This document shows positions 1-7,790 of a stretch of 64,000 nt of DNA, one piece after another. The stretch is from Litoribrevibacter albus (GTDB lineage: Bacteria; Pseudomonadota; Gammaproteobacteria; Pseudomonadales; Litoribrevibacteraceae): NCBI RefSeq assembly GCF_030159995.1, contig NZ_BSNM01000003.1:558001-622000 (forward strand), read 5' to 3'. Below the pieces are notes generated by a model. It saw only the letters and a list, made by a program, of their open reading frames with translations. It was not told where the DNA came from and did no database searches. Position 1 is the stretch's first letter; the number at the start of each line of letters is the position of its first letter. The translations under genes and the position numbers were made by a program.

Positions 1-3000
1 AAGCCGTAGCGGGTACATCTGTCGGTGGGTTAAATGGTGCACTGTTTGTAAATGGTGATTATGACGCCGCTGAATCTCTCTGGCTTAATATTGCACCTGA
101 AAAAATTATGGTACCAAACAAAGATAGTTTGGCTAAGCAGGTTGCCAAGGCGGGCCTTCAAACTTTGGTTCCTGGTATTCCTGGAAAAGCCATATTGGCG
201 ATAGATAGAATTACTAATGGTGAAGGTTTTTTTAATCAGTCCGGCCTGTCTGAATTGATTGAAGAGAGTAACGCATGTGATGGTATTCATGAAGACAGTT
301 TACCCTTTCATGTATGTGCATTGAGTACTCCAAAAGGTGAGTTGAAATATCCTTTATTGAACGACAAAAGTTCTAGCACTATCAAAAAGTGGCTTTTGGC
401 CAGTGCGGCGATACCCGTGGTTTTTGATGCGGTTAAGATTAACGGTAAGAACTATTATGACGGTGGAGTCTTACCTGGTAAGTACAGTGATAATACTCCT
501 TACAAGGTGTTGATCGAAGAATATGACTGCACGCATATCATCAATGTTTTTCTTTCAAGAACCCCTGATCTTATAGAAGTTCAAAAAGCTTACCCTGGAA
601 TAAACTTCTGGAATATCGTTCCGACCGGAGCCTTTGATGGGGGATTAGCAGCACCGCTAGTATTTACTTCAGAAAATGCAGCCAAACTTATTGATTGTGG
701 TTATCAGGATGTCATTAAAATTCTGGAGCAATTTAAAGCGTTTCAGGATGATGAAGATCGCTATTTAGACGCAGTCTTTGAATTGGGACAATCTAATTCC
801 GACTTTAAAGATCAGATAGAACTTTCCAAAGAACTTCGAGTGAGTGATAGTGACTCAAATATTGAAGAACTCTCTTATGAGGACGTTATCGACGAACTGT
901 CATGTTCGTTGGATGAGCAAGAAAGAGACTTAATCAATGATAAACTCGACGATATTCTTGATGAGATGAAGGATGCATCTTCAGAGTTACTGGACGAAGC
1001 GTTCACTTCCATTAGTACGCTTGCTTCTACGGAAGGGCGAATCAATGAACAATATGAAGAAGGCGTCTTTGGTCGCTTACTTAGTTCAGTCACTGAGGTA
1101 TTTACAGGCACAAAAGCTAAACAGCAAGCAGGCATAAACTGGGATTTGAATCGAGCCATTTATGCCAATCAACAGTTGATTCAGAAACTCAATAAAAAGC
1201 AGATGCTATCCATGGAAGTGATGGTGTCCCTTTCGAATAAAACCAACTATTTGTTTACCCATGTAAACCACATTAATGCGAATCTAAAGCTGCTGGAAAG
1301 CCAGAGTATTCGTAATCTTCAATTAATGAAGGTGGGTGTTCAGCGTTTAGCAGATGAAACAGCTAAGCAGTTCTCATATCATGATCAACGCCTAGAGAGA
1401 TTGGAAAGGGCAGACTGGATTGATAACTGGTACCACGAAATAAGAGGCTTACCAAAGACACTTCCTGTAGATGAACTTCTGATGGAAGTTACAACCAGCT
1501 TTTACAATGCTACAGGGCGTGATTGGCAGCATGCGGAATTACAGCGCTATGTGAACGCCCTAGATGATTTGGGCATAAAGAATACGAGTCTCACTCCAAG
1601 TGATTTACTGTCTAAGACAAATCTGGCGGTTTTTTCTAACAGAGTAGACGTTAAATCCGTGTTCCCTGTTGTTAATAAAAAAGCCTGTTCCCATCCAACC
1701 CTAAAAGCCATTCAGGAAGTTTTAGAAGAAGATGCGCTTGACGATGTGCTTCAAGAGATAAATCAAGACTATGCTCTTGATTTAGGCACTGAGTTAAAGG
1801 CCAAAGATATTGGTTTGGAGCTTCTTTACAGCTTAAAAGTGAATGATCGACGTACACCGGTTTTGACAACCACGTTGAAGGACAATGAGCTACTGGAGCA
1901 CTCACACCATGGTAAACAAGCGGAATGCTTGGCTATGCTCAACAAACTAATCGAAGTAAATGATCGATTGGTCGTTAATGAATCCCAAGCAAAAGACCTT
2001 AGTTTTCTAAAAGAGGCTGTTGAAACATTTAAGGTTGTAGTACCTATCATTGGTAAGTTCTCAGCGGGTAAGAGTACCTTACTTAACGCCTTCTTAGGCA
2101 AAGACTATTTAAGCTGTGCAATCACGCCAGAAACTGCCTTTGCAACTGAACTTCGTTACTCCGAGTCTGAGTATGCAATTGTCCATTTCATGGGGGATAT
2201 ACCTTCTGTCAAACTGTCATTAGACAGCTTCAGATCAACATCATTTGATCATGATGTGTATTTCGCGGAACTCTATATAAATCACACAAAGCTAAAACAT
2301 CGGTCTGATACGGTGCTGGTTGATATGCCTGGCTTTGACTCAAACAGTCTTGCCCATACTAAAGCCATTTCCCGTTATCTAGAGCGTGGTGATCGCTTCG
2401 TTTGCCTGATTCCATCCAATGTACCTTTTGATGCAACCATTATGAATCAGTTGGCTGAAATCGAATACGACTATGGAAAAGACATTTCTGTGTTGATATC
2501 CAAGTCTAGCCGTAGATCGCCATCCCAGTTAAATGCGCTTACTGAAGAGCTACGAGATTCCCTTCAATTGAACATTGAAATAAATGATATTGGTCACGTA
2601 GAGAGTAAAGGGGCTGAGACTGATATATCGGACTTTGAAAATTTATTGGATATGGCCGCAAAGAATTTCGATCAGCTACTTGGCCAACGCTACTTAACCA
2701 ACATTGATGAGCTTAAATCAAGGCAAGTTAAAGAAATTGAAGGTTTAATTCAATACGCCTCATCCAATCAGGGGGAGTTGGAGCAAGAAAAACAGTCGTT
2801 AGAAGAACAATTCAAGAGCTTAAAAAAATCCGTTGAGAACGGCTTATCCGAAATGGAAATGAATCTGTGCTCGAAAGGTAAAGAGCAGATTGTTGGGCAA
2901 GTGCAGCAGGCTCTGAATGAGGCTCAGTCTCAGCTGCTTAATGCAGCAAGAACGAACACGGTAAGTGTGGCTGTTTCTGACATAGTAAGGCCTATTCTTC

Positions 3001-3590
3001 AGCACGGTTTGAATGAATTAATACAGCAAGAAATGAATAAACTCGAAACCAGCTTAGAGCAAGTATCTGCTGAGTTTACTGGACATGCAGGAATTAATAT
3101 CAATATCCCACAAGAAGAGAAAAGTAATTTCTCTGTGAAGGGGGCAGTGATTGCGGCTGGTATTGGTTGGGCTGTTGCTGGCCCGCTAGGTGGTGTGATC
3201 AGTGGATTGCTTAAAGGGCTTTGGGATACGTTCTTTGGTGGCAATGACGCTCAAGAAAAAGAAGAACAGCTTCGCAATGAAATTCTGAACCGAGTAATAC
3301 CTCAAATTATTTCCAGTGTTATTCAATTTGTAGAGGGGGAGCTTAGAAAAGCAGCGCAAAACCTTCGTACAGCCGTTATGAACTCATTCTCAGATGAACA
3401 AAAACATCACCAGGAAAAGCTTGAGCTATTGATCAAGCAAATGAAAGAAGATCAGGCGAATTATGAAACTAAAGTGGCCTCATATACTGAAGTCTTAAAT
3501 GAAATTAATCAGCTACAGTTGTCAGGAAACCAACTTCAGGCAATAGATGCGATGAAAGATCAAGAATGTGTAGGTGAGGCAATAGCATGA
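1..3590 (+). CDS. Patatin-like phospholipase / dynamin-like GTPase fusion (5' partial)
   Basis: The reading frame is already open at base 3, so the start lies upstream; 1195 residues are visible. Residues 4-9 read GTSVGG, the patatin nucleophile elbow (Ser at about residue 6), and YYDGG at about 151-155 supplies the catalytic Asp, so the Ser-Asp dyad looks intact. After a long helical linker comes a dynamin-type GTPase: G1 GKFSAGKST at about 684, G3 DMPG near 777, and a G4-like LISKS. Near the C-terminus (about 1046-1080) is a glycine/alanine-rich hydrophobic hairpin (GAVIAAGIGWAVAGPLGG), then a coiled coil. Dynamin-like proteins remodel membranes and patatins hydrolyse phospholipids, so I infer a membrane-acting effector. 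Its stop overlaps the next start (ATGA). It heads a five-gene operon. The domain calls are strong; the defence role is inference. Confidence 0.85.
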   Translation, partial: AVAGTSVGGLNGALFVNGDYDAAESLWLNIAPEKIMVPNKDSLAKQVAKAGLQTLVPGIPGKAILAIDRITNGEGFFNQSGLSELIEESNACDGIHEDSLPFHVCALSTPKGELKYPLLNDKSSSTIKKWLLASAAIPVVFDAVKINGKNYYDGGVLPGKYSDNTPYKVLIEEYDCTHIINVFLSRTPDLIEVQKAYPGINFWNIVPTGAFDGGLAAPLVFTSENAAKLIDCGYQDVIKILEQFKAFQDDEDRYLDAVFELGQSNSDFKDQIELSKELRVSDSDSNIEELSYEDVIDELSCSLDEQERDLINDKLDDILDEMKDASSELLDEAFTSISTLASTEGRINEQYEEGVFGRLLSSVTEVFTGTKAKQQAGINWDLNRAIYANQQLIQKLNKKQMLSMEVMVSLSNKTNYLFTHVNHINANLKLLESQSIRNLQLMKVGVQRLADETAKQFSYHDQRLERLERADWIDNWYHEIRGLPKTLPVDELLMEVTTSFYNATGRDWQHAELQRYVNALDDLGIKNTSLTPSDLLSKTNLAVFSNRVDVKSVFPVVNKKACSHPTLKAIQEVLEEDALDDVLQEINQDYALDLGTELKAKDIGLELLYSLKVNDRRTPVLTTTLKDNELLEHSHHGKQAECLAMLNKLIEVNDRLVVNESQAKDLSFLKEAVETFKVVVPIIGKFSAGKSTLLNAFLGKDYLSCAITPETAFATELRYSESEYAIVHFMGDIPSVKLSLDSFRSTSFDHDVYFAELYINHTKLKHRSDTVLVDMPGFDSNSLAHTKAISRYLERGDRFVCLIPSNVPFDATIMNQLAEIEYDYGKDISVLISKSSRRSPSQLNALTEELRDSLQLNIEINDIGHVESKGAETDISDFENLLDMAAKNFDQLLGQRYLTNIDELKSRQVKEIEGLIQYASSNQGELEQEKQSLEEQFKSLKKSVENGLSEMEMNLCSKGKEQIVGQVQQALNEAQSQLLNAARTNTVSVAVSDIVRPILQHGLNELIQQEMNKLETSLEQVSAEFTGHAGININIPQEEKSNFSVKGAVIAAGIGWAVAGPLGGVISGLLKGLWDTFFGGNDAQEKEEQLRNEILNRVIPQIISSVIQFVEGELRKAAQNLRTAVMNSFSDEQKHHQEKLELLIKQMKEDQANYETKVASYTEVLNEINQLQLSGNQLQAIDAMKDQECVGEAIA

Positions 3591-5239
3591 CTAATGTCTG
3601 TTCAGATTTAATGAATGCCCATCAAACGGCATCAGAGCCAAAGTCAGTACCAGAAAGTAAATCTCATGTGCCGTCAGATAAAAATAAGTATCTGGCCGAC
3701 CCAGAGTTAGGGTTGGAGCTTTGTGCATCCTTAATTGAAAAAGGTAATCAAAAGAATCGTGCAGCCACTTTGGTTAGTGAGCTGGATGAGTTAGTTCAAG
3801 AGAAATTTTTAGAGCACACTGAAAACAGCGATAACACCTACGCCGCCCAAACCTATGCAGATTTGAATCGATTACTACTGCATGTCTCGGAAGTCGTGAG
3901 TTTTCCCTTCTTTGAAAAAGCTTGTACGGTGGCTGTAGGTGGTTCGTTCAGTGCCGGTAAATCTCGTTTTTTGAATTCGGTATTAGGTTGCCCTTCGTTG
4001 CTGCCTACAGATACCACACCGACCACGTCTATTCCTACTTATATTTCTAAAAGTGATCATGATGCGATTTATGCGCTTAACTTTTATAAGAAAAAAACTC
4101 AAATAGATGAAGAGGCCCTTAAAGCAATCTGTCATGCGTTCAGTAAACGCTTCAATGTTACTTTTAGCCATTTGTTGCAATTGATTTCGGTTGAACGTGA
4201 AAGCTTCACATATCCCAATCTAATCTTTTTAGATACGCCGGGCTACAGTAAAGCTGACAGTCTGGCGCAAGATAAGCACGCTACCGATGCCAATATCGCC
4301 AAAGAACATCTCGCGTGTTCTGATTTTCTTATTTGGTTAATTGATATCCAGAACGGCACCATTCCACAGCAAGATATTGAGTTCATTTATGATCTCAATA
4401 TGGATACACCCATTTTATGTGTTTTAAGTAAAGCAGATAAGAAAACGGAAAAAGAGATTCAGAGCGTTATTGAAACAACCAAGCAAAGCCTTGAAGACAA
4501 CGACATAGAATATATTGATGTAGTGGGCTATTCGTCGGCAGAGCATAAAGAGTATTCGGAGTCTGCTTCGGTGATTTCTTCTTTTATGCAGGACGTTAGT
4601 GATAAAGGACACAGCACCACACTGTATTGGCAGGCAAAAAAGATATTTGCAGACTATCAAAGCTACTTTGAGTCGGATAAACAAAGTCTAAAACTTACTC
4701 AAGGCATGATTAACGAACTGATCTTTGAAGAGGGTGTGTCAGAAGAGAAAAAACAACACCTGACTGACTTTAAAAACAAAATTAAAGGCCAGCTTGATGA
4801 GCTGACTCGGGCGAAAATGGAAGCGAACAAAGTTCAAGAGGCTTTCATTGAGCGTATTACTGAGTTATGTGAATTGTTAGGCCTGGATATTTCCTCAGAG
4901 CCACAAAAGCACAGTATTAATAGCCTGAAAAAGAAAAGCCATAAATCAAAGAGTCAACAAGTCCATCGTTTTGATGCTTTGATTGACGGTGATATTTCAA
5001 CACTCTCATCCATGGCCGATGTTGAAAATATCCCTGGTACGATTGAGAAAGCCAGTGCCGTTGGCGTGAAAATATCTTTAGATAACAACGATTCTATAAG
5101 TGTGCTGATACTTAAACAGAAATTAAATAAAGTGCTCTCTCAATCGGAAATTGAGAATAGCTTATGTGTAGGCACAGCGGTATCGCTGCAAATATTAGAC
5201 AACAAAAAGTGTGTCGTGAAAGTTAGTGTCGAACAGTAA
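3587..5239 (+). CDS. Dynamin-like GTPase, second subunit
   Basis: 550 residues. After about 110 helical residues comes a dynamin-family GTPase: G1 GGSFSAGKSRFLN at about 118-130, a Thr-rich switch I (TTPTTS), G3 LDTPG near 215 and G4 SKAD near 280. A helical part with Lys-rich stretches follows, then a C-terminal region of about 80 residues that looks beta-rich and that I do not recognise. No hydrophobic membrane segment is evident, unlike the first gene. The start overlaps the preceding stop by ATGA, which suggests translational coupling and perhaps a stoichiometric complex. Bacterial dynamins often occur as adjacent unequal pairs (for example LeoA with LeoB/C), which fits this layout. The substrate or target is unknown. 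Confidence 0.82.
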   Translation: MTNVCSDLMNAHQTASEPKSVPESKSHVPSDKNKYLADPELGLELCASLIEKGNQKNRAATLVSELDELVQEKFLEHTENSDNTYAAQTYADLNRLLLHVSEVVSFPFFEKACTVAVGGSFSAGKSRFLNSVLGCPSLLPTDTTPTTSIPTYISKSDHDAIYALNFYKKKTQIDEEALKAICHAFSKRFNVTFSHLLQLISVERESFTYPNLIFLDTPGYSKADSLAQDKHATDANIAKEHLACSDFLIWLIDIQNGTIPQQDIEFIYDLNMDTPILCVLSKADKKTEKEIQSVIETTKQSLEDNDIEYIDVVGYSSAEHKEYSESASVISSFMQDVSDKGHSTTLYWQAKKIFADYQSYFESDKQSLKLTQGMINELIFEEGVSEEKKQHLTDFKNKIKGQLDELTRAKMEANKVQEAFIERITELCELLGLDISSEPQKHSINSLKKKSHKSKSQQVHRFDALIDGDISTLSSMADVENIPGTIEKASAVGVKISLDNNDSISVLILKQKLNKVLSQSEIENSLCVGTAVSLQILDNKKCVVKVSVEQ

Positions 5240-5263
5240 CAAGTAATTAATAGGAATGATGGT

Positions 5264-6517
5264 ATGGATATTTTAGAGTTTCTCGAAGATGCAACTAAAG
5301 AGGCCGATGCATTTGAAAATCACCCAATAAAAGACTTTTCATTGGAAGACCAGCTTCTATACCTTCAGGGGTTAGCCCTTGTGATGAATGCTGATGGCGC
5401 AGTCCATGAAGACGAAAAAGAGTATCTTCGAATACTGATTAAATCCTTTGATATGGACCAATCGTCATTAGAAAGCCTTGTTGAATTTGCTAATCAACCT
5501 GATAAAGACACGATACAAGCCTTTTTTAAAACCTACCGTCGCAAGCCAATTGCCCAGCTTTTCTTGTTTGATACACTGATGATGACTCGTCGTGATGAAG
5601 TAGTTCATGACAAAGAAATGGCCGTAGTGAATAAAATGGCCGACCAACTAGAAATTCTTAAAGGCACACAAAAAGACATTTACGACTTGTTCTGTTTTAT
5701 CAAAAACAAAAACTGGGCAGAGAGTGCTTTATATTTCAGCTCCCACTTATTGAACCCTGATCATTTTAAGCACCTGCTGGATTACCATGGGTTGGATATG
5801 GATGAAGTATTAGCCAGTGCTCGAGAGTTCCGGCTGGACAGATTGAAGGCTGCAATTCAAAGGAAAGTGAACCTTGAGCAATACAGTTGGGAACCAATTA
5901 GTTACCTAGATGGGAGTAAGTTAGATCCTAAAGAAACCGAGATTACAACAGAGTTTCTTAAACAACCTCTGTTTACCTCAGAGTTATATTTATCTCTTAT
6001 GCAGGCAAAGCTTGATAGGGGTGAGTTACGCATAGAAGATGGTATTGCTTATCAAGGTTCAGGCACAAATGTATATGCCAGTTTAAAAGATTTGGATTTA
6101 CTTTACGATCAGGAAAATATGGCTTTGTATATCAATCCGGAAATCTTAAAGGAAAGGAGTGATGATGCTGAGGGTAAATCTAGAAAATATTCAGAAGAAT
6201 TAATTAAGGATATAACGAAACTCTTTGGAAATGATATTGATGTAAATAAGCCTAGTGATATTAATAAGGTTCTTAAACCTATATTTGGTAGTGTTATTTC
6301 TTATGGTCGGAAATATGGGAGTTCTGATTTTGATATTAAATTTCCATCTAAACAGGGAAATAATATAAATCAGATAGTTCTAGGACATTCAGGTAGATTC
6401 TATAACAACCCACAACGTCGAGAATATATTTCATCAGATTCTCCTGCTTTAGATATGAACATCATTGATGTCCTAAACTCTGGTCGTTTCCGTCTCATGC
6501 GTACAGGTAAAAAATGA
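5264..6517 (+). CDS. TerB-like domain protein, paralogue 1
   Basis: 417 residues, preceded by an AGGA ribosome-binding site. The N-terminal half matches the TerB-like helical fold: an acidic metal-site-like motif (NADGAVHEDEKEYL) at about 42-55, and a second copy of the pattern (RRDEVVHDKE) about 65 residues later. The next ~60 residues (DIYDLFCFIKNK...LLNPDHFKHLLDY) are nearly identical in the neighbouring paralogue. The C-terminal half is unlike the paralogue except for a shared tail (DVLNSGRFR), and its DNA is visibly AT-richer. TerB-type domains occur in membrane-linked stress and phage-response systems. No other ter genes are present, so classical tellurite resistance is unlikely. It overlaps the next gene by ATGA. 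Confidence 0.72.
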   Translation: MDILEFLEDATKEADAFENHPIKDFSLEDQLLYLQGLALVMNADGAVHEDEKEYLRILIKSFDMDQSSLESLVEFANQPDKDTIQAFFKTYRRKPIAQLFLFDTLMMTRRDEVVHDKEMAVVNKMADQLEILKGTQKDIYDLFCFIKNKNWAESALYFSSHLLNPDHFKHLLDYHGLDMDEVLASAREFRLDRLKAAIQRKVNLEQYSWEPISYLDGSKLDPKETEITTEFLKQPLFTSELYLSLMQAKLDRGELRIEDGIAYQGSGTNVYASLKDLDLLYDQENMALYINPEILKERSDDAEGKSRKYSEELIKDITKLFGNDIDVNKPSDINKVLKPIFGSVISYGRKYGSSDFDIKFPSKQGNNINQIVLGHSGRFYNNPQRREYISSDSPALDMNIIDVLNSGRFRLMRTGKK

Positions 6518-7785
6518 ATATCCTCGATATTGTCGAAAAATCCCTTGAGAATTCGCTTTCTTTTGATAACCACCCTGCTAAAGCGCTTTCATTTGAAGAG
6601 CGCATTCTCTATCTAAATGGTTTGGCGTTGGTTATTAACGTGGATGATGAGATTCACCAGTCTGAGCTCGATTATCTCAAAGTTATGATTCGTTCGTTGG
6701 ATATAGATATATCTACCTACGATGATTTTGTTGACTTTGCAAAAGCCCCTGACCTAAAAACGCTAGAAGCGTTTTGGGCGTCTTTTAAACGAAGGCCAAT
6801 TGCACAGGTCTTCTTGTTTGATGCCTTGATGATGGCCTTCATCGACGATAAAGAGCATGAGAATGAAAAGTTACTTTTGAGCAAGTTTGGCGATGGCTTG
6901 GAGATTACTAAAGCAACTCAAGAGGACATTTATGATCTTTTTTGTCATATCAAACACAAAGATTGGGAGCTAAGCTCATTATATTTCAGCTCGCACCTGT
7001 TAAACCCAGATCACTTTAAACACCTGCTTGATTATTATGAGGTTGATCTTTCTGAGTTATTAGATCGGACGCAAGAATTAAGAAAAGCTCTTTATTTAGA
7101 ACGCTTTAGTAAGCTACTTGATGTCTCTGAAGTTGATGTTCGTTGGAAAGATTTACCAGAAAGTTCTCCTCACTATAAAAAAGGGTTTAGACAAATAACC
7201 GAAGGGGTTGCTCCGAAATTAGATCTAAAAAGTCTAATAGTTAATGAAGAATTACTTCCATTTCTGCAAAGTAAACTAGATAGGCAAGAGATAAGAATTG
7301 GATGTGATGACAAGGTCTATTGCTCAGATGGTAGCATATATTTTAATCTGAATGCCTCAGGCTTTGGTTACTCTAAAGAGTCGAGATATTTCTATTTATA
7401 TGAAATTTCGGATAAAGATATATTGCTTGTAGAACGACTGATTATTGACTTACTTTCTCATGTTTTGGGTGACGCTTTATTCTTGGATTCTTCTGAGTCA
7501 TTAGATAGGATCTTAGACTGGCTTTGGGGGTGTGAAATATTGAAAGGATCGGCGAAGAGTATGAGTAAGGGTGAAATATATGTTTCGGGTGGTGAGTTTA
7601 GAGCTACTTGTTCAAAACAATCACGTAGTTTTGATCCAGCAAATATGGTTGAGACTCTAACGTCTTTTTATAGAGATAATAAGAGTCCACCTTCTTCCGA
7701 TGAGTTAGATCTTTGCTCAACTAAAATTGATGGTTCGATTTTTGATATTTTAAATTCTGGAAAAATTCGTTGGGTTAAGAGGTAG
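6514..7785 (+). CDS. TerB-like domain protein, paralogue 2
   Basis: 423 residues; a tandem paralogue of the preceding gene, sharing its N-terminal ~190 residues (LYLNGLALV, RRPIAQVFLFDALMM, SSLYFSSHLLNPDHFKHLLDY). The acidic motifs differ slightly (NVDDEIHQSE and IDDKEHENE), keeping Asp/His/Glu positions. The middle and C-terminal region (about 215-400) shows no clear similarity to paralogue 1, but the last residues (FDILNSGKIRW) again match. A conserved head, a variable body and a conserved tail suggest two related subunits with different recognition surfaces. It starts inside the previous stop and ends 5 bases before the next start. Function is unknown; a regulatory or adaptor role for the flanking GTPases is inferred. 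Confidence 0.7.
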   Translation: MNILDIVEKSLENSLSFDNHPAKALSFEERILYLNGLALVINVDDEIHQSELDYLKVMIRSLDIDISTYDDFVDFAKAPDLKTLEAFWASFKRRPIAQVFLFDALMMAFIDDKEHENEKLLLSKFGDGLEITKATQEDIYDLFCHIKHKDWELSSLYFSSHLLNPDHFKHLLDYYEVDLSELLDRTQELRKALYLERFSKLLDVSEVDVRWKDLPESSPHYKKGFRQITEGVAPKLDLKSLIVNEELLPFLQSKLDRQEIRIGCDDKVYCSDGSIYFNLNASGFGYSKESRYFYLYEISDKDILLVERLIIDLLSHVLGDALFLDSSESLDRILDWLWGCEILKGSAKSMSKGEIYVSGGEFRATCSKQSRSFDPANMVETLTSFYRDNKSPPSSDELDLCSTKIDGSIFDILNSGKIRWVKR

Positions 7786-7790
7786 AGGGC

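Noticed and set aside
5264-7785. Tellurite resistance operon
   Set aside because: Only the TerB-like fold is present; no terA, terC, terD or terZ-type genes accompany it, and the neighbours are dynamins.
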